This document shows positions 37,301 through 51,444 of a DNA stretch of 64,000 nt, piece by piece. The DNA comes from Halisarca cf. caerulea. Its lineage: Eukaryota; Porifera; Demospongiae; Chondrillida; Halisarcidae. The translations under genes and the position numbers were made by a program. The notes below the pieces were generated by a model, which was not told the origin of the DNA, ran no database searches, and worked only from the letters and a program-made list of their open reading frames with translations. How positions within the stretch are numbered: position 1 is the first letter of the stretch; each line of letters opens with the position of its first letter. The stretch lies in NCBI GenBank assembly GCA_963170055.1, contig CAUJGJ010000213.1, positions 62,001 to 126,000 of the forward strand. Reading direction: 5' to 3'.

Positions 37301-40300
37301 ACCTTTCTGAAGTGCTGTGGGCGTATTTGTGTAGTGTTGGATATGCTGGTGCTAATACCAATATTTGGCACTAACACCACGCACATTCCCAGTGGACACA
37401 CATGAAGTTTCTTAACTACTGTGGGCGTATTTGTGTAAAGTTGGATATGCTGGTGCTAATACCAATATTTGGCACTAGCACCACGAACATTCCCAGTGGA
37501 CACACATGACCTTTCTGAAGTGCTGTGGGCGTATTTGTGTATTGTTGGATATACTGGTGCTAATACCAATATTTGGCATTAGCACCACGCACATTCCCAG
37601 TGGACACACATGAAGTTTCTTAACTACTGTGGGCGTATTTGTGTAATGTTGGATATGCTGGTGCTAATACCAATATTTGGCACTAGCACCACGCACATTC
37701 CCAGTAGACACACATGACCTTTCTGAAGTGCTGTGGGCGTATTTGTGTAGTGTTGGATATGCTGGTGCTAATACCAATATTTGGCACTAGCACCACGCAC
37801 ATTCCCAGTGGACACACATGACCTTTCTTAAGTGCTGTGGGCGTATTTGTGTAGTGTTGGATATGCTGGTGCTAATACCAATATTTGGCACTAGCACCAC
37901 GCACACTCCCAGTGGACACACATGACCTTTCTGAAGTGCTGTGGGCGTATTTGTTTAGTGTTGGATATACTGGAACTAATACCAATATTTGGCACTAGCA
38001 CCACGCACATTCCCAGTGGACACACATGAAGTTTCTTAACTACTGTGGGCGTATTTGTGTAATGTTGGATATGCTGGTGCTAATACCAATATTTGGCACT
38101 AGCACCACGCACATTCCCAGTGGACACACATGACCTTTCTGAAGTGCTGTGGGCGTATTTGTGTAGTGTTGGATATGCTGGTGCTAATACCAATATTTGG
38201 CACTAGCACCACGCACATTCCCAGTGGACACACATGAAGTTTCTTAACTACTGTGGGCGTATTTGTGTAGTGTTGGATATGCTGGTGCTAATACCAATAT
38301 TTGGCACTAGCACCACGCACATTCCCAGTGGACACACATGACCTTTCTGAAGTGCTGTGGGCGTATTTGTGTAGTGTTGGATATGCTGGTGCTAATACCA
38401 ATATTTGGCACTAGCACCACGCACATTCCCAGTGGACACACATGACCTTTCTGAAGTGCTGTGGGCGTATTTGTGTAGTGTTGGATATGCTGGTGCTAAT
38501 ACCAATATTTGGCACTAACACCACGCTTATTCCCAGTGGACACACATGAAGTTTCTTAACTACTGTGGGCGTATTTGTGTAAAGTTGGATATGCTGGTGC
38601 TAATACCAATATTTGGCACTAGCACCACGAACATTCCCAGTGGACACACATGACCTTTCTGAAGTGCTGTGGGCGTATTTGTGTATTGTTGGATATCCTG
38701 GTGCTAATACCAATATTTGGCACTAGCACCACGCACATTCCCAGTGGACACACATGAAGTTTCTTAACTACTGTGGGCGTATTTGTGTAATGTTGGATAT
38801 GCTGGTGCTAATACCAATATTTGGCACTAGCACCACGCACATTCCCAGTAGACACACATGACCTTTCTGAAGTGCTGTGGGCGTATTTGTGTAGTGTTGG
38901 ATATGCTGGTGCTAATACCAATATTTGGCACTAGCACCACGCACATTCCCAGTGGGCACACATGACCTTTCTGAAGTGCTGTGGGCGTATTTGTGTAGTG
39001 TTGGATATGCTGGTGCTAATACCAATATTTGGCACTAGCACCACGCACATTCCCAGTGGACACACATGACCTTTCTGAAGTGCTGTGGGCATATTTGTGT
39101 AGTGTTGTATATACTGGTGCTAATACCAATATTTGGCACTAGCACCACGCACATTCCCAGTGGACACACATGAAGTTTCTTAATTACTGTGGGCGTATTT
39201 GTGTAGTGTTTGATATGCTGGTGCTAATACCAATATTTGGCACTAGCACCACGCACATTCCCAGTGGACACACATGACCTTTCTGAAGTGCTGTGGGCGT
39301 ATTTGTGTAGTGTTGGATATGCTGGTGCTAATACCAATATTTGGCACTAGCACCACGCACATTCCCAGTGGACACACATGACCTTTCTGAAGTGCTGTGG
39401 GCGTATTTGTGTAGTGTTGGATATGCTGGTGCTAATACCAATATTTGGCACTAGCACCACGCACACTCCCAGTGGACACACATGACCTTTCTGAAGTGCT
39501 GTGGGCGTATTTGTTTAGTGTTGGATATACTGGAACTAATACCAATATTTGGCACTTGCACCACGCACATTCCCAGTGGACACACATGAAGTTTCTTAAC
39601 TACTGTGGGCGTATTTGTGTAATGTTGGATATGCTGGTGCTAATACCAATATTTGGCACTAGCACCACGCACATTCCCAGTGGACACACATGACCTTTCT
39701 GAAGTGCTGTGGGCGTATTTGTGTAGTGTTGGATATGCTGGTGCTAATACCAATATTTGGCACTAGCACCACGCACATTCCCAGTGGACACACATGAAGT
39801 TTCTTAATTACTGTGGGCGTATTTGTGTAGTGTTGGATATGCTGGTGCTAATACCAATATTTGGCACTAGCACCACGCACATTCCCAGTGGACACACATG
39901 ACCTTTCTGAAGTGCTGTGGGCGTATTTGTGTAGTGTTGGATATGCTGGTGCTAATACCAATATTTGGCACTAACACCACGCACATTCCCAGTGGACACA
40001 CATGAAGTTTCTTAACTACTGTGGGCGTATTTGTGTAAAGTTGGATATGCTGGTGCTAATACCAATATTTGGCACTAGCACCACGAACATTCCCAGTGGA
40101 CACACATGACCTTTCTGAAGTGCTGTGGGCGTATTTGTGTATTGTTGGATATACTGGTGCTAATACCAATATTTGGCACTAGCACCACGCACATTCCCAG
40201 TGGACACACATGAAGTTTCTTAACTACTGTGGGCGTATTTGTGTAATGTTGGATATGCTGGTGCTAATACCAATATTTGGCACTAGCACCACGCACATTC

Positions 40301-42500
40301 CCAGTAGACACACATGACCTTTCTGAAGTGCTGTGGGCGTATTTGTGTAGTGTTGGATATGCTGGTGCTAATACCAATATTTGGCACTAGCACCACGCAC
40401 ATTCCCAGTGGACACACATGACCTTTCTTAAGTGCTGTGGGCGTATTTGTGTAGTGTTGGATATGCTGGTGCTAATACCAATATTTGGCACTAGCACCAC
40501 GCACACTCCCAGTGGACACACATGACCTTTCTGAAGTGCTGTGGGCGTATTTGTGTAGTGTTGGATATACTGGAACTAATACCAATATTTGGCACTAGCA
40601 CCACGCACATTCCCAGTGGGCACACATGAAGTTTCTTAACTACTGTGGGCGTATTTGTGTAATGTTGGATATGCTGGTGCTAATACCAATATTTGGCACT
40701 AGCACCACGCACATTCCCAGTGGACACACATGACCTTTCTGAAGTGCTGTGGGCGTATTTGTGTAGTGTTGGATATGCTGGTGCTAATACCAATATTTGG
40801 CACTAGCACCACGCACATTCCCAGTGGACACACATGAAGTTTCTTAATTACTGTGGGCGTATTTGTGTAGTGTTGGATATGCTGGTGCTAATACCAATAT
40901 TTGGCACTAGCACCACGCACATTCCCAGTGGACACACATGACCTTTCTGAAGTGCTGTGGGCGTATTTGTGTAGTGTTGGATATGCTGGTGCTAATACCA
41001 ATATTTGGCACTAGCACCACGCACATTCCCAGTGGACACACATGACCTTTCTGAAGTGCTGTGGGCGTATTTGTGTAGTGTTGGATATGCTGGTGCTAAT
41101 ACCAATATTTGGCACTAACACCACGCACATTCCCAGTGGACACACATGAAGTTTCTTAACTACTGTGGGCGTATTTGTGTAAAGTTGGATATGCTGGTGC
41201 TAATACCAATATTTGGCACTAGCACCACGAACATTCCCAGTGGACACACATGACCTTTCTGAAGTGCTGTGGGCGTATTTGTGTATTGTTGGATATACTG
41301 GTGCTAATACCAATATTTGGCACTAGCACCACGCACATTCCCAGTGGACACACATGAAGTTTCTTAACTACTTTGGGCGTATTTGTGTAATGTTGGATAT
41401 GCTGGTGCTAATACCAATATTTGGCACTAACACCACGCACATTCCCAGTAGACACACATGACCTTTCTGAAGTGCTGTGGGCGTATTTGTGTAGTGTTGG
41501 ATATGCTGGTGCTAATACCAATATTTGGCACTAGCACCACGCACATTCACAGTGGACACACATGACCTTTCTGAAGTGCTGAGGGCGTATTTGTGTAGTG
41601 TTGGATATGCTGGTGCTAATACCAATATTTGGCACTAGTACCACGCACATTCCCAGTGGACACACATGACCTTTCTGAAGTGCTGTGGGCGTATTTGTGT
41701 AGTGTTGGATATACTGGTGCTAATACCAATATTTGGCACTAGCACCACGCACATTCCCAGTGGACACACATGAAGTTTCTTAATTACTGTGGGCGTATTT
41801 GTGTAGTGTTTGATATGCTGGTGCTAATACCAATATTTGGCACTAGCACCACGCACATTCCCAGTGGACACACATGACCTTTCTGAAGTGCTGTGGGCGT
41901 ATTTGTGTAGTGTTGGATATGCTGGTGCTAATACCAATATTTGGCACTAGCACCACGCACATTCCCAGTGGACACACATGACCTTTCTGAAGTGCTGTGG
42001 GCGTATTTGTGTAGTGTTGGATATGCTGGTGCTAATACCAATATTTGGCACTAGCACCACGCACACTCCCAGTGGACACACATGACCTTTCTGAAGTGCT
42101 GTGGGCGTATTTGTTTAGTGTTGGATATACTGGAACTAATACCAATATTTGGCACTAGCACCACGCACATTCCCAGTGGACACACATGAAGTTTCTTAAC
42201 TACTGTGGGCGTATTTGTGTAATGTTGGATATGCTGGTGCTAATACCAATATTTGGCACTAGCACCACGCACATTCCCAGTGGACACACATGACCTTTCT
42301 GAAGTGCTGTGGGCGTATTTGTGTAGTGTTGGATATGCTGGTGCTAATACCAATATTTGGCACTAGCACCACGCACATTCCCAGTGGACACACATGAAGT
42401 TTCTTAATTACTGTGGGCGTATTTGTGTAGTGTTGGATATGCTGGTGCTAATACCAATATTTGGCACTAGCACCACGCACATTCCCAGTGGACACACATG
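37301..42500 (+). repeat. 25-monomer HOR (2600 bp), two copies
   Basis: Copies are 37301-39900 and 39901-42500. Markers 2600 bp apart are cgaacat with gtattg (37405-37509/40005-40109 and 38549-38653/41149-41253), cttaag with cacactccc (37821/40421), D with gtttgat (39173/41773) and tttagtg with atactggaac (39485/42085). Private changes are fairly many: cgcttattcc near 38524, gggcatatttg with gttgtat at 39069, actttggg at 41357, ttcacagtgg near 41547 and ctgagggcg at 41565. The duplication is therefore older, or more overwritten, than the 36-mer to its right. Confidence 0.83.
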
Positions 42501-43956
42501 ACCTTTCTGAAGTGCTGTGGGCGTATTTGTGTAGTGTTGGATATGCTGTTGCTAATACCAATATTTGGCACTAGCACCACGCACATTCCCAGTGGACACA
42601 CATGACCTTTCTGAAGTGCTGTGGGCGTATTTGTGTAGTGTTGGATATGCTGGTGCTAATACCAATATTTGGCACTAACACCACGCACATTCCCAGTGGA
42701 CACACATGAAGTTTCTTAACTACTGTGGGCGTATTTGTGTAAAGTTGGATATGCTGGTGCTAATACCAATATTTGGCACTAGCACCACGCACATTCCCAG
42801 TGGACACACATGACCTTTCTGAAGTGCTGTGGGCGTATTTGTGTAGTGTTGGATATACTGGTGCTAATACCAATATTTGGCACTAGCACCACGCACATTC
42901 CCAGTGGACACACATGAAGTTTCTTAACTACTGTGGGCGTATTTGTGTAATGTTGGATATGCTGGTGCTAATACCAATATTTGGCACTAGCACCACGCAC
43001 ATTCCCAGTGGACACACATGAAGTTTCTGAAGTGCTGTGGGCGTATTTGTGTAGTGTTGGATATGCTGGTGCTAATACCAATATTTGGCACTAGCACCAC
43101 GCACATTCCCAGTGGACACACATGAAGTTTCTTAACTACTGTGGGCGTATTTGTGTAAAGTTGGATATGCTGGTGCTAATACCAATATTTGGCACTAGCT
43201 CCACGCACATTCCCAGTGGACACACATGACCTTTCTGAAGTGCTGTGGGCGTATTTGTGTAGTGTTGGATATACTGGTGCTAATACCAATATTTGGCACT
43301 AGCACCACGCACATTCCCAGTGGACAAACATGAAGTTTCTTAACTACTGTGGGCGTATTTGTGTAATGTTGGATATGCTGGTACTAATACCAATATTTGG
43401 CACTAGCACCACGCACATTGCAAGTGGAAACACATGACCTTTCTGAAGTGCTGTGGGCGTATTTGTGTAGTGTTGGATATGCTGGTGCTAATACCAATAT
43501 TTGACACTAGTACCACGCACTTTCCCAGTGGACAAACATGAAGTTTCTGAAGTGCTGTGGGCGTATTTGTGTAGTGTTGGATATGCTGGTGCTAATACCA
43601 ATATTTGGCACTACCACCACGTACATTCCCAGTGGACACACATGAAGTTTCTTAATTACTGTGGGCGTATTTGTGTAGTGTTGGATATGCTGGTGCTAAT
43701 ACCAATATTTGGCACTAGCACCACGCACATTCCCAGTGGACACACATGACCTTTCTGAAGTGCTGTGGGCGTATTTGTGTAGTGTTGGATATGCTGGTGC
43801 TAATACCAATATTTGGCACTAGCACCACGCACATTCCCAGTGGACACACATGACCTTTCTGAAGTGCTGTGGGCGTATTTGTGTAGTGTTGGATATGCTG
43901 GTGCTAATACCAATATTTGGCACTAGCACCACGCACATTCCCAGTGGACACACATG
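42501..43956 (+). repeat. Junction block with a left-domain patch at 43333-43644
   Basis: Right-domain units (B*, A gtaaag, B atactgg) give way to a C at 43021, an A with actagctcc (43125) and B with gacaaac. Three units follow with left-domain marks: A ending gcaagtggaaacac (43333), B with ttgacactagtacc and gcactttccc (43437), and C with actaccacc and cgtac (43541). The closest counterpart is 22337-22648. D and B units resume at 43645. The patch interrupts otherwise pure right-domain sequence. Confidence 0.8.
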
Positions 43957-46900
43957 ACCTTTCTGAAGTGCTGTGGGCGTATTTGTGTAGTATTGGATAT
44001 GCTGGTGCTAATACCAATATTTGGCACTAGCACCACGCACATTCCCGGTGGACACACATGAAGTTTCTTAACTACTGTAAGCGTATTTATGTAGTGTTGG
44101 ATATGCTGGTGCTAATACCAATATTTGGCACTAGCACCACTCACATTCCCAGTGGACACACATGACCTTTCTGAAGTGCTGTGGGCGTATTTGTGTAGTG
44201 TTGGATATGCTGGTACTAATACCAATATTTGGCACTAGCACCACGCACATTCCCAGTGGACACACATGAAGTTTCTTAACTACTGTGGGCGTATTTGTGT
44301 AAAGTTGGATATGCTGGTGCTAATACCAATATTTGGCACTAGCACCACGCACATTCCCAGTGGACACACATGAAGTTTCTTAATTACTGTGGGCGTATTT
44401 GTGTAGTGTTGGATATGCTGGTGCTAATACCAATATTTGGCACTAGCACCACGCACATTCCCAGTGGACACACATGACCTTTCTGAAGTGCTGTGGGCGT
44501 ATTTGTGTAGTGTTGGATATGCTGGTGCTAATACCAATATTTGGCACTAGCACCACGCACATTCCCAGTGGACACACATGACCTTTCTGAAGTGCTGTGG
44601 GCGTATTTGTGTAGTGTTGGATATGCTGGTGCTAATACCAATATTTGGCACTAACACCACGCACATTCCCAGTGGACACACATGAAGTTTCTTAATTGCT
44701 GTGGGCGTATTTGTGTAGTGTTGGATATGCTGATGCTAATACCAATATTTGGCACTAGCACCACGCACATTCCCAGTGGACACACATGACCTTTCTGAAG
44801 TGCTGTGGGCGTATTTGTGTAGTGTTGGATATGCTGGTGCTAATACCAATATTTGGCACTAGCACCACGCACATTCCCAGTGGACACACATGACCTTTCT
44901 GAAGTGCTGTGGGCGTATTTGTGTAGTGTTGGATATGCTGGTGCTAATACCAATATTTGGCACTAGCACCACGCACATTCCCAGTGGACACACATGACCT
45001 TTCTGAAGTGCTGTGGGCGTATTTGTGTAGTGTTGGATATGCTGGTGCTAATACCAATATTTGGCACTAGCACCACGCACATTCCCAGTGGACACACATG
45101 ACCTTTCTGAAGTGCTGTGGGCGTATTTGTGTAGTGTTGGATATGCTGGTGCTAATACCAATATTTGGCACTAACACCACGCACATTCCCAGTGGACACA
45201 CATGAAGTTTCTTAATTGCTGTGGGCGTATTTGTGTAGTGTTGGATATGCTGGTGCTAATACCAATATTTGGCACTAGCACCACGCACATTCCCAGTGGA
45301 CACACATGACCTTTCTGAAGTGCTGTGGGCGTATTTGTGTAGTGTTGGATATGCTGGTGCTAATACCAATATTTGGCACTAGCACCACGCACATTCCCAG
45401 TGGACACACATGACCTTTCTGAAGTGCTGTGGGCGTATTTGTGTAGTGTTGGATATGCTGGTGCTAATACCAATATTTGGCACTAGCACCACGCACATTC
45501 CCAGTGGACACACATGACCTTTCTGAAGTGCTGTGGGCGTATTTGTGTAGTGTTGGATATGCTGGTGCTAATACCAATATTTGGCACTAACACCACGCAC
45601 ATTCCCAGTGGACACACATGAAGTTTCTTAACTACTGTGGGCGTATTTGTGTAAAGTTGGATATGCTGGTGCTAATACCAATATTTGGCACTAGCACCAC
45701 GCACATTCCCAGTGGACACACATGACCTTTCTGAAGTGCTGTGGGCGTATTTGTGTAGTGTTGGATATACTGGTGCTAATACCAATATTTGGCACTAGCA
45801 CCACGCACATTCCCAGTGGACACACATGAAGTTTCTTAACTACTGTGGGCGTATTTGTGTAATGTTGGATATGCTGGTGCTAATACCAATATTTGGCACT
45901 AGCACCACGCACATTCCCAGTAGACACACATGACCTTTCTGAAGTGCTGTGGGCGTATTTGTGTAGTGTTGGATATGCTGGTGCTAATACCAATATTTGG
46001 CACTAGCACCACGCACATTCCCAGTGGGCACACATGAAGTTTCTTAATTACTGTGGGCGTATTTGTGTAGTGTTGGATATGCTGGTGCTAATACCAATAT
46101 TTGGCACTAGCACCACGCACATTCCCAGTGGACACACATGACTTTTCTGAAGTGCTGTGGGCGTATTTGTGTAGTGTTGGATATGCTGGTGCTAATACCA
46201 ATATTTGGCACTAGCACCACGCACATTCCCAGTGGACACACATGACCTTTCTGAAGTGCTGTGGGCGTATTTGTGTAGTGTTGGATATGCTGGTGCTAAT
46301 ACCAATATTTGGCACTAGCACCACGCACATTCCCAGTGGACACACATGAAGTTTCTGAAGTGCTGTGGGCGTATTTGTGTAGTATTGGATATGCTGGTGC
46401 TAATACCAATATTTGGCACTAGCACCACGCACATTCCCGGTGGACACACATGAAGTTTCTTAACTATGGTAAGCGTGTTTGTGTAGTGTTGGATATGCTG
46501 GTGCTAATACCAATATTTGTCTCTAGCACCACTCACATTCCCAGTGGACACACATGACCTTTCTGAAGTACTGTGGGCGTATTTGTGTAGTGTTGGATAT
46601 ACTGGTGCTAATACCAATATTTGGCACTAGCACCACGCACATTCCCAGTGGACACACATGAAGTTTCTTAACTACTGTGGGCGTATTTGTGTAATGTTGG
46701 ATATGCTGGTGCTAATACCAATATTTGGCACTAGCACCACGCACATTCCCAGTAGACACACATGACCTTTCTGAAGTGCTGTGGGCGTATTTGTGTAGTG
46801 TTGGATATGCTGGTGCTAATACCAATATTTGGCACTAGCACCACGCACATTCCCAGTGGGCACACATGAAGTTTCTTAATTACTGTGGGCGTATTTGTGT

Positions 46901-49900
46901 AGTGTTGGATATGCTGGTGCTAATACCAATATTTGGCACTAGCACCACGCACATTCCCAGTGGACACACATGACCTTTCTGAAGTGCTGTGGGCGTATTT
47001 GTGTAGTGTTGGATATGCTGGTGCTAATACCAATATTTGGCACTAGCACCACGCACATTCCCAGTGGACACACATGACCTTTCTGAAGTGCTGTGGGCGT
47101 ATTTGTGTAGTGTTGGATATGCTGGTGCTAATACCAATATTTGGCACTAGCACCACGCACATTCCCAGTGGACACACATGAAGTTTCTGAAGTGCTGTGG
47201 GCGTATTTGTGTAGTATTGGATATGCTGGTGCTAATACCAATATTTGGCACTAGCACCACGCACATTCCCGGTGGACACACATGAAGTTTCTTAACTATG
47301 GTAAGCGTGTTTGTGTAGTGTTGGATATGCTGGTGCTAATACCAATATTTGTCTCTAGCACCACTCACATTCCCAGTGGACACACATGACCTTTCTGAAG
47401 TGCTGTGGGCATATTTGTGTAGTGTTGGATATGCTGGTACTAATACCAATATTTGGCACTAGTACCACGCACATTCCCAGTGGACACACATGAAGTTTCT
47501 TAACTACTGTGGGCGTATTTGTGTAAAGTTGGATATGCTGGTGCTAATACCAATATTTGGCACTAGCACCACGCACATTCCCAGTGGACACACATGAAGT
47601 TTCTTAATTACTGTGGGCGTATTTGTGTAGTGTTGGATATGCTGGTGCTAATACCAATATTTGGCACTAGCACCACGCACATTCCCAGTGGACACACATG
47701 ACCTTTCTGAAGTGCTGTGGGCGTATTTGTGTAGTATTGGATATGCTGGTGCTAATACCAATATTTGGCACTAGCACCACGCACATTCCCGGTGGACACA
47801 CATGAAGTTTCTTAACTACTGTAAGCGTATTTATGTAGTGTTGGATATGCTGGTGCTAATACCAATATTTGGCACTAGCACCACTCACATTCCCAGTGGA
47901 CACACATGACCTTTCTGAAGTGCTGTGGGCGTATTTGTGTAGTGTTGGATATGCTGGTACTAATACCAATATTTGGCACTAGCACCACGCACATTCCCAG
48001 TGGACACACATGAAGTTTCTTAACTACTGTGGGCGTATTTGTGTAAAGTTGGATATGCTGGTGCTAATACCAATATTTGGCACTAGCACCACGCACATTC
48101 CCAGTGGACACACATGAAGTTTCTTAATTACTGTGGGCGTATTTGTGTAGTGTTGGATATGCTGGTGCTAATACCAATATTTGGCACTAGCACCACGCAC
48201 ATTCCCAGTGGACACACATGACCTTTCTGAAGTGCTGTGGGCGTATTTGTGTAGTGTTGGATATGCTGGTGCTAATACCAATATTTGGCACTAGCACCAC
48301 GCACATTCCCAGTGGACACACATGACCTTTCTGAAGTGCTGTGGGCGTATTTGTGTAGTGTTGGATATGCTGGTGCTAATACCAATATTTGGCACTAACA
48401 CCACGCACATTCCCAGTGGACACACATGAAGTTTCTTAATTGCTGTGGGCGTATTTGTGTAGTGTTGGATATGCTGATGCTAATACCAATATTTGGCACT
48501 AGCACCACGCACATTCCCAGTGGACACACATGACCTTTCTGAAGTGCTGTGGGCGTATTTGTGTAGTGTTGGATATGCTGGTGCTAATACCAATATTTGG
48601 CACTAGCACCACGCACATTCCCAGTGGACACACATGACCTTTCTGAAGTGCTGTGGGCGTATTTGTGTAGTGTTGGATATGCTGGTGCTAATACCAATAT
48701 TTGGCACTAGCACCACGCACATTCCCAGTGGACACACATGACCTTTCTGAAGTGCTGTGGGCGTATTTGTGTAGTGTTGGATATGCTGGTGCTAATACCA
48801 ATATTTGGCACTAGCACCACGCACATTCCCAGTGGACACACATGACCTTTCTGAAGTGCTGTGGGCGTATTTGTGTAGTGTTGGATATGCTGGTGCTAAT
48901 ACCAATATTTGGCACTAACACCACGCACATTCCCAGTGGACACACATGAAGTTTCTTAATTGCTGTGGGCGTATTTGTGTAGTGTTGGATATGCTGGTGC
49001 TAATACCAATATTTGGCACTAGCACCACGCACATTCCCAGTGGACACACATGACCTTTCTGAAGTGCTGTGGGCGTATTTGTGTAGTGTTGGATATGCTG
49101 GTGCTAATACCAATATTTGGCACTAGCACCACGCACATTCCCAGTGGACACACATGACCTTTCTGAAGTGCTGTGGGCGTATTTGTGTAGTGTTGGATAT
49201 GCTGGTGCTAATACCAATATTTGGCACTAGCACCACGCACATTCCCAGTGGACACACATGACCTTTCTGAAGTGCTGTGGGCGTATTTGTGTAGTGTTGG
49301 ATATGCTGGTGCTAATACCAATATTTGGCACTAACACCACGCACATTCCCAGTGGACACACATGAAGTTTCTTAACTACTGTGGGCGTATTTGTGTAAAG
49401 TTGGATATGCTGGTGCTAATACCAATATTTGGCACTAGCACCACGCACATTCCCAGTGGACACACATGACCTTTCTGAAGTGCTGTGGGCGTATTTGTGT
49501 AGTGTTGGATATACTGGTGCTAATACCAATATTTGGCACTAGCACCACGCACATTCCCAGTGGACACACATGAAGTTTCTTAACTACTGTGGGCGTATTT
49601 GTGTAATGTTGGATATGCTGGTGCTAATACCAATATTTGGCACTAGCACCACGCACATTCCCAGTAGACACACATGACCTTTCTGAAGTGCTGTGGGCGT
49701 ATTTGTGTAGTGTTGGATATGCTGGTGCTAATACCAATATTTGGCACTAGCACCACGCACATTCCCAGTGGGCACACATGAAGTTTCTTAATTACTGTGG
49801 GCGTATTTGTGTAGTGTTGGATATGCTGGTGCTAATACCAATATTTGGCACTAGCACCACGCACATTCCCAGTGGACACACATGACTTTTCTGAAGTGCT

Positions 49901-51444
49901 GTGGGCGTATTTGTGTAGTGTTGGATATGCTGGTGCTAATACCAATATTTGGCACTAGCACCACGCACATTCCCAGTGGACACACATGACCTTTCTGAAG
50001 TGCTGTGGGCGTATTTGTGTAGTGTTGGATATGCTGGTGCTAATACCAATATTTGGCACTAGCACCACGCACATTCCCAGTGGACACACATGAAGTTTCT
50101 GAAGTGCTGTGGGCGTATTTGTGTAGTATTGGATATGCTGGTGCTAATACCAATATTTGGCACTAGCACCACGCACATTCCCGGTGGACACACATGAAGT
50201 TTCTTAACTATGGTAAGCGTGTTTGTGTAGTGTTGGATATGCTGGTGCTAATACCAATATTTGTCTCTAGCACCACTCACATTCCCAGTGGACACACATG
50301 ACCTTTCTGAAGTACTGTGGGCGTATTTGTGTAGTGTTGGATATACTGGTGCTAATACCAATATTTGGCACTAGCACCACGCACATTCCCAGTGGACACA
50401 CATGAAGTTTCTTAACTACTGTGGGCGTATTTGTGTAATGTTGGATATGCTGGTGCTAATACCAATATTTGGCACTAGCACCACGCACATTCCCAGTAGA
50501 CACACATGACCTTTCTGAAGTGCTGTGGGCGTATTTGTGTAGTGTTGGATATGCTGGTGCTAATACCAATATTTGGCACTAGCACCACGCACATTCCCAG
50601 TGGGCACACATGAAGTTTCTTAATTACTGTGGGCGTATTTGTGTAGTGTTGGATATGCTGGTGCTAATACCAATATTTGGCACTAGCACCACGCACATTC
50701 CCAGTGGACACACATGACCTTTCTGAAGTGCTGTGGGCGTATTTGTGTAGTGTTGGATATGCTGGTGCTAATACCAATATTTGGCACTAGCACCACGCAC
50801 ATTCCCAGTGGACACACATGACCTTTCTGAAGTGCTGTGGGCGTATTTGTGTAGTGTTGGATATGCTGGTGCTAATACCAATATTTGGCACTAGCACCAC
50901 GCACATTCCCAGTGGACACACATGAAGTTTCTGAAGTGCTGTGGGCGTATTTGTGTAGTATTGGATATGCTGGTGCTAATACCAATATTTGGCACTAGCA
51001 CCACGCACATTCCCGGTGGACACACATGAAGTTTCTTAACTATGGTAAGCGTGTTTGTGTAGTGTTGGATATGCTGGTGCTAATACCAATATTTGTCTCT
51101 AGCACCACTCACATTCCCAGTGGACACACATGACCTTTCTGAAGTGCTGTGGGCATATTTGTGTAGTGTTGGATATGCTGGTACTAATACCAATATTTGG
51201 CACTAGTACCACGCACATTCCCAGTGGACACACATGAAGTTTCTTAACTACTGTGGGCGTATTTGTGTAAAGTTGGATATGCTGGTGCTAATACCAATAT
51301 TTGGCACTAGCACCACGCACATTCCCAGTGGACACACATGAAGTTTCTTAATTACTGTGGGCGTATTTGTGTAGTGTTGGATATGCTGGTGCTAATACCA
51401 ATATTTGGCACTAGCACCACGCACATTCCCAGTGGACACACATG
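43957..51444 (+). repeat. 36-monomer HOR (3744 bp), two copies; the largest clean HOR seen
   Basis: Copies are 43957-47700 and 47701-51444. Markers 3744 bp apart are gtagtattgg (43957/47701), actgtaagcgtatttatg (44061/47805), ggtactaat (44165/47909), cttaattgctg with gctgatgct (44685/48429), cttaattgctg (45205/48949), acttttctg (46141/49885), the divergent actatggtaagcg unit (46453/50197 and 47285/51029), gaagtactg (46557/50301) and gggcatatttg (47389/51133). I saw no convincing private differences at the marker sites, so this looks recent. Each copy holds an internal 8-unit (832 bp) duplication (45725-46556 with 46557-47388) and a 5-unit (520 bp) spacing between the two cttaattgctg units. 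Confidence 0.92.
46453..46556 (+). repeat. Most divergent recurrent monomer (actatggtaagcg / ttgtctct)
   Basis: This A-derived unit has a cluster of changes: ctatggtaagcgtg in place of ctactgtgggcgta, gtagtg at 31-36, ttgtctctag in place of ttggcactag, and cactcac in place of cacgcac, which removes the second CpG. Identical-looking units occur at 47285, 50197, 51029 and 53733. A milder relative (actgtaagcg, cactcac, normal ttggcac) is at 25549, 44061, 47805, 53317, 55501 and 56957. The unit is always preceded by one ending cccggtgg. It is a useful tag for tracing copies. Confidence 0.85.

Noticed and set aside
39445..39693. Open frame of about 82 codons, plus strand
   Set aside because: It is satellite read through successive frames (104 is not a multiple of 3). 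It begins at ttg and stays open only because the unit at 39485 has acttgc in place of actagc, which removes the usual TAG at positions 72-74. It ends at the tga formed by the catg/a junction. No coding signal is present.
43501..43749. Open frame of about 82 codons, plus strand
   Set aside because: Same cause: the unit at 43541 has actacc in place of actagc, losing the TAG. The peptide is three frame-shifted readings of the same monomer.
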